From Bacillota bacterium (lineage in GTDB: Bacteria; Bacillota; Clostridia; Acetivibrionales; DTU013), in the NCBI GenBank assembly GCA_023418915.1, contig JAEZYU010000109.1:1-64000 (forward strand): a stretch of 64,000 bases of DNA, written 5' to 3'. Positions 1 to 9,448 of this stretch are shown one piece after another. The notes below the pieces were generated by a model, which did not search any database, was not told the origin of the DNA, and was given only the letters and a program-made list of their open reading frames with translations. The position numbers and the translations under genes are program-made. Every line of letters starts with the position of its first letter. The first letter of the stretch is position 1.

Positions 1-117
1 CATAGGCGAGCAGCAAGCCTTGCTTGCGACCAGCCCGGATGCATAGGCGAGCAGCAAGCCTTGCTTGCGACCAGCCCGGATGCATAGGCGAGCAGCAAGC
101 CTTGCTTGCGACCAGCC
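1..117. repeat. 41-bp tandem repeat, about 2.9 copies, cut by the window edge
   Basis: Units start at positions 1, 42 and 83. The first two are identical over 41 bp and the third matches for 35 bp before diverging. Each unit contains the short palindrome AGCAAGCCTTGCT (6-bp arms around one C). The first base of the window is already inside a unit, so the array may continue to the left. It lies upstream of fliF, where flgB, flgC and fliE would normally be found in Clostridia. There are no unique spacers, so it is not a CRISPR array. Confidence 0.9.
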
Positions 118-132
118 TCGTTGAAACGCGCA

Positions 133-218
133 GAGGTAAGAAAAATTTTCTACTAAGCGTAATTTACGAAGTAAATTATCGACTAATCGAAAAATTTTCT
201 TTGAACGATGCGTTATAA
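133..218 (+). repeat. Dispersed palindromic repeat, copy A
   Basis: The copy begins with GAGGTAAGAAAAATTT and ends with TGAACGATGCGTTATAA. Between these lies an imperfect hairpin made of CGTAATTTAC, GAA and GTAAATTATCG. The same two ends occur, closer together and inverted, at 34806-34847. The terminal core ACGATGCGTTATAA recurs at 55974-55987 and 58678-58691. All four copies are intergenic. The family is not recognised from memory; a REP/MITE-like extragenic repeat is the best guess. Confidence 0.7.
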
Positions 219-272
219 CATAAAATTATACAGCAGCACAAATGATGAAAACTGTTACAGGGTGGTGATACA

Positions 273-1853
273 GTGCCGGAATTCATAAAAAAGTATCTTG
301 ATCAGTTTAAGGAGTTTTGGGGAAGTCTTGAAAAATCTCAAAAAACACGTCTTTACATAACCTCTGCAATCGTTGTGATAGCTATAAGCATATCAATATT
401 TGTACTGACAAGGCCACAGCGAATAGTTTTGTTCACCAATTCCGACCAGAAGCAGATCGGTGAGATGATCAACATCCTTAATGACAATGGAGTATGGAAC
501 AGCGCTGAAAATAATGGCACAAGCATCGTTATTGATAAAAAAGACAACAATAAGGCTCAAATAGTGCTGGCGCAGGCAGGTTACCCCAAAGAGGGATTCA
601 CATTTGAAGATGCCATTTCAAGTATAGGGATCACGACCACACAGGAAGACAAGAAGCATATCTGGAAACGGCAGCAGATCTCTGATCTGGAATCGAAGCT
701 TGAAATGCTTGACAACATAGATGAAGCAGCGGTTACGCTCGCTACACCGGAAACATCGATATTTCTCAATGCAAGTGAAAAACAGCCACGGCCTACTGCA
801 TACGTGATGGTAAGGCCGAACCGGAAGCTGACGGCAGCCCAGGTGGAGGGCATAGTGATGCTGGTTTCAAGAAGCGTCGAGAATCTGGATCCCAATGACG
901 TCACTGTTGTGGACAACAACAGCAATATTCTCAATTCGATTTCAGGTGATGACTCCATAAGTGCAGTCAACAGTCAGGAGGAATTGAGGAAAAAGAGAGA
1001 GAATGAACTGGAACAAAAAGTTCTTGACTATTTCAGCGGCGGGCAGTTTGACAATTTTGACACACTTAGGGTAGTAGCTAATGTAACACTGGATTTCGAC
1101 AAGGAGAAGTCCCAGATCAAAACCATAACCAATCCGGAGGGAATGGACAGTGGTGCGGTCATTAGCAGCAGTACCAGCGAGGAAAGAGTCAAGAATGGAA
1201 CTGATGGCGGAGAACCGGGAATTGGTTCAAACCCTGGCACAGGAGGTGCGCCGTCATATCCGACCGGAGACGGTTCAGGATCAGAGTATTCAAATGTTCA
1301 GGAAGATATTAACTATGGATATGATGAAACGCTGAGAGAGCATGAAAAAGCAACCGGCAAAATGATAGCGGAGGACTCAGGACTTGCCATCTCTCTGTGG
1401 TATGGACAAAAGGTCACTGACGATTCGCGTATGGATGATAGCTTCATAGACTCAATAAAGACAGCAGCCGGCACAGCGACTGGTATTCCTGTCAGAAACA
1501 TATCTGTTAATAAGCTAAAGCTGGCGCCGCAGGAGGTTGTGGAAATTTCGACAACTGACAGACTGAGAGAGCTAGTCAACGATTATGGATTCTTTGCACT
1601 CATGCTGCTGCTCATTGCCGGACTGCTTATCGTCGGCATCCCAAGGAAAAAGCAAACAGCACAAGAGCCTGCCATGGCACAAATCGCAGGAGGACCAAAG
1701 TTTGTAGTACCTGACCAGGATGAAGATATCCCAGAGATTGAACTTGAGGAAAGATCAGAAATCAAGAAACAGATAGATAAGTTTGTAAAGCAAAAACCTG
1801 ATTCTGTGGCGCAACTGCTCAGAAATTGGCTGTCTGATGACTGGGATGGCTAA
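273..1853 (+). CDS. fliF: Flagellar MS-ring protein FliF
   Basis: FliF forms the membrane/supramembrane ring on which the basal body, switch and export gate are built. The 526-residue product has a first membrane segment at about 27-46, extracellular ring domains, a Gly/Ser-rich low-complexity loop at about 305-335, a second membrane segment at about 439-457, and a charged C-terminal tail (about 495-526) ending near DSVAQLLRNWLSDDW. That tail is the expected FliG-binding peptide. The start is GTG at 273, preceded by GGTGG. Length and order (fliF before fliG) are typical. The usual upstream genes flgB, flgC and fliE are not in the window; repeats lie there instead. Confidence 0.96.
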   Translation: MPEFIKKYLDQFKEFWGSLEKSQKTRLYITSAIVVIAISISIFVLTRPQRIVLFTNSDQKQIGEMINILNDNGVWNSAENNGTSIVIDKKDNNKAQIVLAQAGYPKEGFTFEDAISSIGITTTQEDKKHIWKRQQISDLESKLEMLDNIDEAAVTLATPETSIFLNASEKQPRPTAYVMVRPNRKLTAAQVEGIVMLVSRSVENLDPNDVTVVDNNSNILNSISGDDSISAVNSQEELRKKRENELEQKVLDYFSGGQFDNFDTLRVVANVTLDFDKEKSQIKTITNPEGMDSGAVISSSTSEERVKNGTDGGEPGIGSNPGTGGAPSYPTGDGSGSEYSNVQEDINYGYDETLREHEKATGKMIAEDSGLAISLWYGQKVTDDSRMDDSFIDSIKTAAGTATGIPVRNISVNKLKLAPQEVVEISTTDRLRELVNDYGFFALMLLLIAGLLIVGIPRKKQTAQEPAMAQIAGGPKFVVPDQDEDIPEIELEERSEIKKQIDKFVKQKPDSVAQLLRNWLSDDWDG

Positions 1854-1880
1854 GGATAGTATTTTGAGAGGATAAAAGAT

Positions 1881-2903
1881 ATGGCGAGATCATCTGGAGT
1901 GAAAACTGAAAGATCCGGACGTGAAAAGGCTGCAATGCTGCTTATTTCTCTCGGCCCTGAAAAATCTGCTGAGATATTCAAGCATTTGAAGGAGGAAGAA
2001 ATCGAGCAGCTGACTTTGGAAATAGCCAACATTAGAACTGTGACCCCTGAAGAAAAGGAAAAGGTCATGGAGGAATTCTATCAGATATGTCTTGCACAGG
2101 AGTATATTGCCGAGGGCGGTATCGGTTACGCAAAGGAAATACTGGAGAAGGCGCTGGGAACACAAAAGGCGCTCGATGTAATAAACAAGCTGACGGTGTC
2201 ACTGCAGGTGAGACCGTTTGAATTCGTCAGGAAGGCTGATCCGGCACAGCTGCTGAACTTTATCCAGAAGGAACACCCTCAGACGATCGCATTGATACTT
2301 GCATACCTCAAACCCCAGCAGGCATCGGTCGTGCTGGCTGCGCTTCCTCAGGACAAACAGGCGGATGTTGCAAGACGCATTGCGGTAATGGACAGAACAT
2401 CTCCGGAGGTTATCAAGGAAGTTGAACGCATACTGGAGAAGAATCTATCATCCCTTGTCACTGAAGACTTCACAGCCGCTGGAGGAGTCCAGGCTATTGT
2501 CAACATACTCAATACCGTTGACAGGGGCACTGAGAAATATATAATGGAAACACTCGAGATCGAAGATACCGATCTGGCGGAAGAAATCAGGAAGAGGATG
2601 TTTGTGTTTGAGGACATACTTACATTGGACAACCGTTCCATTCAACGGTTCCTGCGCGATGTCGAGAACAACCAGCTGGCTATTGCACTAAAGGGTGCTA
2701 CAGAGGAGGTCCAGAAGGTCATTTATTCAAATATGTCCAAGAGGCTTGCTGAGATGATCAGGGAAGATATCGAATATATGGGTCCTGTCAGGCTGAAGGA
2801 TGTTGAAGAGGCTCAACAGAAGATAGTTAATATCATAAGGAAGCTTGAAGATGCTGGTGAGATCGTCATTTCCAGAGGCGGAGGAGATGAAATAATTGTA
2901 TAA
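1881..2903 (+). CDS. fliG: Flagellar motor switch protein FliG
   Basis: FliG is the rotor protein that receives torque from the stator and binds the FliF tail and FliM. The 340-residue product has the expected N, middle and C domains. The conserved EHPQTIA motif of the middle domain starts at residue 131. The C-terminal charged helix (DNRSIQRFLRDVENN region) carries the residues that contact the stator in studied homologues. ATG at 1881 follows GAGAGG at a good distance. The gene overlaps fliH by 8 bases, which suggests translational coupling. Confidence 0.97.
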   Translation: MARSSGVKTERSGREKAAMLLISLGPEKSAEIFKHLKEEEIEQLTLEIANIRTVTPEEKEKVMEEFYQICLAQEYIAEGGIGYAKEILEKALGTQKALDVINKLTVSLQVRPFEFVRKADPAQLLNFIQKEHPQTIALILAYLKPQQASVVLAALPQDKQADVARRIAVMDRTSPEVIKEVERILEKNLSSLVTEDFTAAGGVQAIVNILNTVDRGTEKYIMETLEIEDTDLAEEIRKRMFVFEDILTLDNRSIQRFLRDVENNQLAIALKGATEEVQKVIYSNMSKRLAEMIREDIEYMGPVRLKDVEEAQQKIVNIIRKLEDAGEIVISRGGGDEIIV

Positions 2904-3645
2904 CAAGGTATTTAAAAATAATCAGGTTACTTATGGCAGGCCGTACCAAATCAAAGTGCCGGTCAATATTCGAAAATTTCAGGACATAAATGAAGACACA
3001 GAGGCTGACGCTGATAATTCCTCTGCATCGAATCCAGAAGTTCTGATTGAAAATGCCAGAAAAAAGAGCGAAAAAATAGTAAAAGATGCGGAATTGGAAG
3101 CAGAGGGTCTGCTTGAGCAGGCTCGGCAGAAAGCGGAAACAGAAGCAGCAGGCATAGCAGAGGAAGCATGGCAGAGAGGTTATGCTGAAGGAATGGAAGC
3201 TGCGGCTGCTCAAAACATCGCATTGCTGGAAGAAGCCGAGAAGATAAAACAGAATGCCGCTGAGGAATACGAAAGCATATTAGCCGGCATGGAAGCTGAT
3301 ATACTTGAACTGGCTGTAAAGATCGCACGTAAGGCTGTAGCAGGAGAACTGGCTTCAAACAAAGACGTGATACTTCAGTTGGTGAGCAGTGCATTACAAG
3401 AGTGTTCAGAAAAAAATGGCGCCGTGATCAGGGTATCGCCTTCTGACAGTGAATACCTAAATGAAAACAGGGATCAGTTGGCGACAATGGCAGAGGGAGC
3501 CGGAGATATAGAGATTAAGCCAGACAGTATGATTAAGCCCGGTGACTGTATCATCGAAACACCTCTTGGAAGCATCGATGCCGGAGCGGCAACAAGGATG
3601 GACAAAATGGAAGAGGCAATAAAAGAGGAGTTCGAAGGCAGATAA
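2896..3645 (+). CDS. fliH: Flagellar export ATPase regulator FliH
   Basis: FliH binds the FliI ATPase and links it to the export gate. The 249-residue product has a long Glu/Lys/Ala-rich helical stretch at about 50-130 (repeated AEAE and QARQKAE patterns) and a globular C-terminal domain with the [11 protein letters not shown] motif seen in FliH/V-ATPase E-type proteins. TTG at 2896 lies inside the end of fliG. fliI follows after 22 bases. The family is weakly conserved in sequence, so the call rests partly on its place between fliG and fliI. Confidence 0.9.
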   Translation: MYNKVFKNNQVTYGRPYQIKVPVNIRKFQDINEDTEADADNSSASNPEVLIENARKKSEKIVKDAELEAEGLLEQARQKAETEAAGIAEEAWQRGYAEGMEAAAAQNIALLEEAEKIKQNAAEEYESILAGMEADILELAVKIARKAVAGELASNKDVILQLVSSALQECSEKNGAVIRVSPSDSEYLNENRDQLATMAEGAGDIEIKPDSMIKPGDCIIETPLGSIDAGAATRMDKMEEAIKEEFEGR

Positions 3646-3667
3646 ATCCGGGGGAGGTTCTTGCGAA

Positions 3668-4978
3668 ATGCAGATAAGCCTTCAAAAATATCATGATATA
3701 TTAGACAGATCGAGCTTTGTCAAGCATTTTGGAAGGGTGTCAAAGGTGGTTGGTCTGACAATAGAATCAGACGGGCCAGAAGTCGATATAGGCGAGCTTT
3801 GCAAGCTCCACGCATCAAAGGGAAGAAAAATAATTCAAACTGAGGTCGTGGGCTTCAGGGACAAAAAGGTGCTGCTGATGCCGCTGGGTGATATGACAGG
3901 CGTAGGGCCGGGTAATCTGGTGGAAGCATCTGATACTGTACTGAAGGCTGGTGTTGGTGAGGACCTGACAGGTCGTGTCCTCGATGGTTTGGGTTACCCC
4001 ATAGACGACAAGCTGCCATTCAGACCTGAGCAGTATTATCCTATCAATAACAATCCGCCTCATCCACTAAACAGGAAAAGAATAACAGATCCTCTTACAC
4101 TGGGGATAAAATCCATAGACGGACTGCTGACAGTCGGCAAAGGCCAACGTATCGGCATTTTTGCGGGCAGCGGTGTCGGCAAGAGCACTCTGATGGGTAT
4201 GATAGCAAGGAACACAAAAGCGGATGTCAATGTGATTGCATTAATAGGTGAGCGCGGCAGGGAGGTAAGAGAATTCATAGAAAAGGATCTGAAGGAAGAA
4301 GGCCTTTCCCGCTCTGTAGTAGTTGTGGCTACATCAGACCAGCCTGCACTCGTAAGACTGAAAGGCGCATTTGTAGCAACTGCGATAGCAGAATACTTCA
4401 GGGATCAGGGCAAAGATGTATTGCTGCTTATGGATTCATTGACCCGTTTCGCCATGGCGCAGAGGGAAGTGGGGCTGGCAATCGGAGAACCTCCTGTATC
4501 AAGAGGGTATACTCCATCAGTTTTCGGTACGATGCCCAAATTACTGGAAAGAGCAGGTAATTCTGAAAAGGGCTCAATTACAGGTCTTTATACCGTTCTT
4601 GTCGATGGAGATGATATGACTGAACCTGTCACTGATACAGCACGGGGAATTCTAGACGGTCACATAGTGCTTTCACGTTCATTGGCGAACAGAAATCAAT
4701 ATCCCGCAATCGATGTATTGGAAAGCGTCAGCCGTGTTATGCCTGATATTATAACTAAAGAGCATATGATAGCTGCCGGAGAGGTCAAAAAAGCGCTCGC
4801 CATTTACAGAGATGCCGAGGATCTCATAAATATTGGAGCGTATGTAAAGGGCAGCAATGAGAAGATAGACCACGCTATAAGTCTTATTGATAAAATACTT
4901 AGTTTTATTCAGCAGCCGACGGAAGAAAGATTCACTTTTGACGAGGTCCTGGCCTTGCTTGAGGGTGTCCTTCAATAA
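3668..4978 (+). CDS. fliI: Flagellum-specific export ATPase FliI
   Basis: FliI is the cytoplasmic ATPase of the flagellar type III export apparatus and is related to F1-ATPase beta. The 436-residue product has Walker A (GSGVGKST, ending near residue 174) and Walker B ([10 protein letters not shown], Asp about 256), followed by the family signature [14 protein letters not shown] at 3668 has a strong upstream GGGGGAGG. Length and all catalytic motifs are normal. fliJ follows after 16 bases. Confidence 0.98.
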   Translation: MQISLQKYHDILDRSSFVKHFGRVSKVVGLTIESDGPEVDIGELCKLHASKGRKIIQTEVVGFRDKKVLLMPLGDMTGVGPGNLVEASDTVLKAGVGEDLTGRVLDGLGYPIDDKLPFRPEQYYPINNNPPHPLNRKRITDPLTLGIKSIDGLLTVGKGQRIGIFAGSGVGKSTLMGMIARNTKADVNVIALIGERGREVREFIEKDLKEEGLSRSVVVVATSDQPALVRLKGAFVATAIAEYFRDQGKDVLLLMDSLTRFAMAQREVGLAIGEPPVSRGYTPSVFGTMPKLLERAGNSEKGSITGLYTVLVDGDDMTEPVTDTARGILDGHIVLSRSLANRNQYPAIDVLESVSRVMPDIITKEHMIAAGEVKKALAIYRDAEDLINIGAYVKGSNEKIDHAISLIDKILSFIQQPTEERFTFDEVLALLEGVLQ

Positions 4979-4994
4979 TTTCAGGGGTGTATAG

Positions 4995-5444
4995 ATGGCA
5001 AAGTTCATATTCAAACTTCAGTCAATCCTGAATATAAGAATACAGCAGGAGGACAGCAAAAAAAATGAATTGGGCAAGGCCATTCAGTTATTGGAAGTTG
5101 AAAGGAAAAAGCTGGACGGCCTTGAATATTTACTTGAGGAAACTGTCAAAAGGTTCAATGAAAAGACAAAAAAATCAACCGTTCATGAATTAATTGAATA
5201 CAATGAATACCTGTCATTACTCAATTCCAGGATAAAGACACAAAAAGAAAATGTTAATAATGCAGCCTTGTATGTCGATAAAGTAAGAGAAGAACTGATA
5301 CAGGCCGTTAAAGAGAGAAAAATACTGGAGAAGCTCAAAGAAAAGAAACATGATGAATATCTGATCGAGCAAAAGAAACTCGAGCAGAAAACAAATGATG
5401 AAATCATCAGCTACAACCATAATGAGAGTAGTGTGGGAGATTAA
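4995..5444 (+). CDS. fliJ: Flagellar export chaperone/escort protein FliJ
   Basis: FliJ is a small coiled-coil protein that fits into the FliI hexamer and cycles export chaperones. The 149-residue product is almost entirely charged coiled coil (runs of E, K and Q, no membrane segment), begins MAKFIFKLQSIL as in many FliJ proteins, and sits directly after fliI. The next gene starts 2 bases after its stop. The fold is common, so position carries much of the weight. Confidence 0.88.
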   Translation: MAKFIFKLQSILNIRIQQEDSKKNELGKAIQLLEVERKKLDGLEYLLEETVKRFNEKTKKSTVHELIEYNEYLSLLNSRIKTQKENVNNAALYVDKVREELIQAVKERKILEKLKEKKHDEYLIEQKKLEQKTNDEIISYNHNESSVGD

Positions 5445-5446
5445 GA

Positions 5447-6250
5447 ATGCCAGCTAATTCGGATGCAAACTCTAAAAAAAAGAGCGGCTCTAAAAAGAGG
5501 CGTAAATTATTTTCGATATTAATGATAATTTTGGATATAGTTATTATTCTCGCTGCATTCGGCGCAGTTTTTTATTTCATTTTCTACAACAATATTGGCG
5601 GAGTAACTGAAAGGTACTATTCGACGGTAAAATCAATACCTGTGCTGAATCTTGCTCTGCCTGAGCCTCCTGATCCGCTGAATCCCAAATATATGACACA
5701 AGCTGAGATAAGAAATAAATACATCGAGTTCAAAAATGAAAACGATCAGCTTAAAAAGCAATTATCAGAAGCTGATTTAAATTCGAAAAATCTGCAGGTT
5801 TACAAGGACGATCATGATAAGCTCACCGAAGAAGCCCAGACAAAACTGCAGGATCTGGACACGCGCGAGGCTGCTGTAGAAGAAAAAGAAAGGCAGCTGG
5901 AGGAGTTGCAACTGAAAGTTGATGAGTCGATAGCAAACGGCGATTTAGATGCCTTTAAGGAATACTTTGAATCCATTGATCCGGAAAATGCTGTGTTGCT
6001 TTATGAAGCAGCACTAAAGAAACAGCAGATTGATGAAAACATCAAGAAATTCGCTCAGGTATATGCGGAAATGGAGCCAGGATCGGCGGCAGCTATATTT
6101 CAACAGCTTGGAACATCAAAGCTTGATATGATAACTGAAACTCTTCAGGCAATGAACAGAGATGCTGCTTCCGAAATATTACAGTCAATGTCCCCTGATT
6201 TTGCCGCAAAAGTAACTGAAAGGCTCAATGAGCTGTATAAGGGGAATTGA
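5447..6250 (+). CDS. MotE/YlxF-like flagellar membrane protein with MgtE-type domain
   Basis: The 267-residue product has a basic N-terminus, one membrane segment at about 22-47, a coiled coil at about 90-150, and a C-terminal domain (about 175-265) with MgtE-N type repeats such as MEPGSAAAIFQQLGTSKLDMI. This architecture matches proteins called YlxF in Bacillus and MotE in alphaproteobacteria, which sit between fliJ and fliK. MotE acts as a chaperone of MotC in Rhizobiales. The role in Clostridia is not settled. Gene order supports a flagellar role. Confidence 0.8.
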   Translation: MPANSDANSKKKSGSKKRRKLFSILMIILDIVIILAAFGAVFYFIFYNNIGGVTERYYSTVKSIPVLNLALPEPPDPLNPKYMTQAEIRNKYIEFKNENDQLKKQLSEADLNSKNLQVYKDDHDKLTEEAQTKLQDLDTREAAVEEKERQLEELQLKVDESIANGDLDAFKEYFESIDPENAVLLYEAALKKQQIDENIKKFAQVYAEMEPGSAAAIFQQLGTSKLDMITETLQAMNRDAASEILQSMSPDFAAKVTERLNELYKGN

Positions 6251-6259
6251 CAACGGATC

Positions 6260-6309
6260 ATAGTCAGATAGTTCAAAGCAGCGTATGAAAAGACGCTGCA
6301 TATGACTAT
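6260..6309 (+). other. Two-tier inverted repeat in the gap before fliK
   Basis: The outer arms are ATAGTCA (6260-6266) and TGACTAT (6303-6309). The inner arms are GCAGCGT (6278-6284) and ACGCTGC (6293-6299), with an 8-base loop. No T-run follows, so it is not an intrinsic terminator. In the operon mRNA it would form a stable hairpin about 50 bases before the fliK start. Confidence 0.7.
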
Positions 6310-6357
6310 ATAGGCCCAGATGCACATTGAAAAGTAAAAAGTAAAGGAGGTGAAGAA

Positions 6358-7962
6358 ATGAACCTGAATGAGCTATTGATGGGCAGTGTAATGGCCGATC
6401 AAAATGCTTCGGTTTTTTCTGGTGCTGGCAAGCAGAAAGGCAACGGAAATCAGAATACCACAACGTTTGGACAGATTCTGAACAGCAGGTTATATGAGGC
6501 TTCCGGTGTGTCAGCGGATACAGGGAGAAATAATGCAGGCGGCTGCATAAAGGGTCGTTCTGATAGTACAGCAGCAATGAGGGAACCGCTGTACAAATCA
6601 TACCGGCAGCTTATGCAAACCAATAGAAAACCTGAAAAAGCTGTAGCAGAAGACCTGAAAAATACTGCAACATCAAATGCGGCGGCAGAAAGAACGGATA
6701 ATAGAAATAAGGCAGACAGCAAAGCAAAAAGACAGGAAGCATCAAACAGCATTCTAGCGATATTGGCACAGATGCTGGGTGTGGATCAGACGAAGCTTGA
6801 GACTCTTTTAAACCAACATGGTGTACAGGCAGACGAACTGAATGATGCACAAGGTCTTGAGAAAACAGTATCTGTGCTGTCCGAAATATTCGGTTTGGAA
6901 GATGGACAGGCCGAAGCGCTTCTGGAACTCATGCAGCTTATAAACAAATCAGTTGCGTTAGAGCAGGCAGATCAAGAAATCACGAATGTCAGCGATGATA
7001 CACTGATGAATGAAATCGGTCAAAAGGAATCAGAACTCACAAATACAGCATCGGCACATGTGCCTCAGAAGACGGATCAGGCTTCGGAGCTAATACAACA
7101 ACTAAGAGCACATATTATTCAAAAGCTTGATGAATATGCCAAGAAGCTGGAGGATGGTCAGGATACTGTCGTAAGAGAAATCAAAGAAGCGTTGCTGGCA
7201 TTTATGGGAAAGGCAGAAGAGGGAAAGAAAAGTGTGATCAATGCAACTGCTGCAACAAGTGAAAGTACGGCAGCCGATGTTGATGATATCGGCTTACAGG
7301 ATGTATCCTTGTCAGATCAAAAGGATAAGCAGGCTGATGAAGAAGCTGATGAAAACAGTTATCAAATGATGAACAGGAGCAATGATCATAGTACTGCACC
7401 TCAATCTCAGCGCATTAACATGGAAATGCAGCAGCCGGAAGCATTTCAAATCGTAAACAGCGATGCTGTAAGTCAGAGTGAGGCGGATATGCCTGAGACG
7501 GCAGTGAGGCAAACATTACCGGCAAGAGAGATCATAAACCAGATAACCGAAAAAGCTGCTGTCACACTGACACATGACAAATCCGAGATGGTCATGGAAC
7601 TAAAGCCAGAAAGCCTTGGCAGGATTTCCCTTAAGGTAATCACTGAAAATGGTATAGTAATGGCAAAGTTTGTGGCGGAAAACCGACAGGTACAGCAGGT
7701 CCTCGAGTCAAATATGCAGATACTCAAGGATTCACTGCAAAGGCAAGGTATCAGCGTTCAGAGCCTAAGTGTATCGGTCAGGCAGGATGGCGCACAGACA
7801 GGAGAACATAAGCCTCAGTATGCGAACACACAGGGTATACGCAGGAGAAGCTCAGCTGCCGGTACAGCCAAGAGTATGGGCATGATTAATGGATTTGTTG
7901 AAGAGTCTGCAGGAAGCAATCCATATCTGTGGGATGACAGCACTATCAATATTACAGCATAG
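6358..7962 (+). CDS. fliK: Flagellar hook-length control protein FliK
   Basis: FliK is a secreted ruler that measures hook length and switches export specificity through FlhB. The 534-residue product has a long, polar, poorly conserved N-terminal part (Gln/Ala/Glu rich) and a conserved C-terminal domain at about 410-495 containing LKPESLGRISLKV and the following VLESNMQILKDSLQ helix, as expected for the FliK hook-length domain. ATG at 6358 follows AAAGGAGGTG. It lies next to flgD and flgE, the usual arrangement. Confidence 0.93.
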   Translation: MNLNELLMGSVMADQNASVFSGAGKQKGNGNQNTTTFGQILNSRLYEASGVSADTGRNNAGGCIKGRSDSTAAMREPLYKSYRQLMQTNRKPEKAVAEDLKNTATSNAAAERTDNRNKADSKAKRQEASNSILAILAQMLGVDQTKLETLLNQHGVQADELNDAQGLEKTVSVLSEIFGLEDGQAEALLELMQLINKSVALEQADQEITNVSDDTLMNEIGQKESELTNTASAHVPQKTDQASELIQQLRAHIIQKLDEYAKKLEDGQDTVVREIKEALLAFMGKAEEGKKSVINATAATSESTAADVDDIGLQDVSLSDQKDKQADEEADENSYQMMNRSNDHSTAPQSQRINMEMQQPEAFQIVNSDAVSQSEADMPETAVRQTLPAREIINQITEKAAVTLTHDKSEMVMELKPESLGRISLKVITENGIVMAKFVAENRQVQQVLESNMQILKDSLQRQGISVQSLSVSVRQDGAQTGEHKPQYANTQGIRRRSSAAGTAKSMGMINGFVEESAGSNPYLWDDSTINITA

Positions 7963-7974
7963 GAGGTGAGAGAT

Positions 7975-8967
7975 ATGAGCGTATCAGTAAGCGGTTACCA
8001 AAAAACGATACAGCAGATAATCGATGAAAATGCATCAAAGCTAAGCAACAGAGATACGGGAGAACTGGGGAAAGACGATTTTTTGAATCTGCTGGTGACT
8101 CAGCTCAGATATCAGGACCCGCTGAATCCTACGGATGACAAGGAATTCATCGGACAGATGGCGCAGTTCAGCGCACTGGAGCAGATGCAAAACCTCAACA
8201 CAAGCTTTTCTGCAACCAAGGCATACAGCCTGATCGGAAAAAGCATACTGGCCAACGTAGCAGACCCGACCACAAAGGAAATTACCCAGGTTTCTGGTGA
8301 TGTCTCCAGCGTCAGTGTTAGCGGAGGAAAATATTATGTTGTGGTCAGGGGAATAGAGGTAGCGGTAGATGATGTAGTTGAGGTAACTGAAGGTACATAT
8401 TCCTCACAGAGCAACCTTTCTCAGTTTACAACTCTGATAGGCTGTATGGTCAATGGTATCGTATACAACCCATCAGATGGTGACATGATCAAGGTTACAG
8501 GTACGGTGAAATCGCTGCAGAAGGGAGTTTATGAAGACTATGCGGTGATGGATGGAGTAAGTGTTGAAATAGCAGGCCTCAATACCACAGTCAAGACTAC
8601 GGATACCGAGTATATCAGAAACACACTTGAAACAGCTTATGAAAACGGAGAGCAGGTCGATATCATTATCAAGGACAGTGCAACCGGAAGGCGGGTACCT
8701 GTCACGGCAACACTGGCAGAACTGAATATTTCGGAAAATGGCAGGATAACAGCGGTTCTCAATGGTGTGCATGTACCTCTGGACAGTATTACAAGTATCT
8801 CCAGCAAGGAGCAGGAAGCCATCGTAGACGAGGATGATGATTCGGACATCGTAGATGAAACAGACGGAGATGAAGTAATAACAGAGGATGAAGACAATAA
8901 TGCTGAAGAAGTGACAGATGAAGCTACAGGACCTGACGGGCAGGAAGGTGATAGCGATGGTAATTGA
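7975..8967 (+). CDS. flgD: Flagellar hook assembly scaffold FlgD with long acidic tail
   Basis: FlgD caps the growing hook and places FlgE subunits. The N-terminal third carries the diagnostic region LGKDDFLNLLVTQLRYQDP with the following FIGQMAQFSALEQMQNLN. ATG at 7975 is preferred over the GTG at 7966 because GGAGGTG ends six bases before it. The product is 330 residues. The last 50 or so residues (about 281-330) are a highly acidic Asp/Glu tail, which is not part of the usual FlgD core. It overlaps the next gene by 11 bases. Confidence 0.93.
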   Translation: MSVSVSGYQKTIQQIIDENASKLSNRDTGELGKDDFLNLLVTQLRYQDPLNPTDDKEFIGQMAQFSALEQMQNLNTSFSATKAYSLIGKSILANVADPTTKEITQVSGDVSSVSVSGGKYYVVVRGIEVAVDDVVEVTEGTYSSQSNLSQFTTLIGCMVNGIVYNPSDGDMIKVTGTVKSLQKGVYEDYAVMDGVSVEIAGLNTTVKTTDTEYIRNTLETAYENGEQVDIIIKDSATGRRVPVTATLAELNISENGRITAVLNGVHVPLDSITSISSKEQEAIVDEDDDSDIVDETDGDEVITEDEDNNAEEVTDEATGPDGQEGDSDGN

Positions 8968-9367
8968 TTCAATGGGAAACAGCATCAACAGGCCTGTAAT
9001 AACCCGAAAACCTGCTGTATCGGGAACAGGAGCGGCAGGAAATCTGCACGGACAGCAGAACGTAACAGCCGGGAAGTTCGAGAGCATCCTGAGGCAGAAG
9101 CAGACGGAAGCAGCGGAGATCAAGTTTTCAAAGCATGCGGAGTACAGGCTTCAGTCCAGGAATATCAGCCTGACTCAAGCCCAGAAGGACAAAATGAAGG
9201 AAGCTGTTTCAAAGGCTGAGTCAAAGGGAGTCAGGGATTCGCTGGTACTGATGGATGATCTGGCGTTTGTGGTGAACATCAGGAACAGAACGGTAATAAC
9301 AGCGGCAAACAGTGATGAACTGAGGGAAAATGTATTTACCAACATCGACGGAGCAGTGATAGTATAG
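8957..9367 (+). CDS. Flagellar operon protein, TIGR02530-like
   Basis: The 136-residue product resembles the small protein found between flgD and flgE in many Clostridia and Bacilli (TIGR02530 flagellar operon family). The conserved C-terminal part contains FSKHAEYRLQSRNISLT and LVLMDDLAFVVNIRNRTVIT. No membrane segment or catalytic motif is visible. ATG at 8957 is inside the end of flgD and follows GGAAGGTG. The function is not established; position suggests hook assembly. Confidence 0.82.
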   Translation: MVIDSMGNSINRPVITRKPAVSGTGAAGNLHGQQNVTAGKFESILRQKQTEAAEIKFSKHAEYRLQSRNISLTQAQKDKMKEAVSKAESKGVRDSLVLMDDLAFVVNIRNRTVITAANSDELRENVFTNIDGAVIV

Positions 9368-9418
9368 CAGCCGGACCCTTTCGGGAGGCTGGACATCCCT
9401 GAATGACGGAGGGGATGT
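9368..9418 (+). other. Pair of stem-loops before flgE
   Basis: Immediately after the preceding stop codon lies CAGCC (9368-9372) pairing with GGCTG (9387-9391), with an inner CCC/GGG around TTTC. Next comes ACATCCC (9393-9399) pairing with GGGATGT (9412-9418). No T-run follows either. The flgE ribosome binding site (AAGGAGG) is about 10 bases downstream, so both hairpins sit in the flgE translation leader. Confidence 0.65.
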
Positions 9419-9448
9419 GACAAGTATGAAGGAGGTCGAACAGACGAT

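Noticed and set aside
1..117. Possible CRISPR array
   Set aside because: The repeats are directly joined with no unique spacers and there are no cas genes.
24..218. 64-codon open frame across the tandem repeat
   Set aside because: The frame is a by-product of the 41-bp repeats, with no ribosome binding site and no known protein type.
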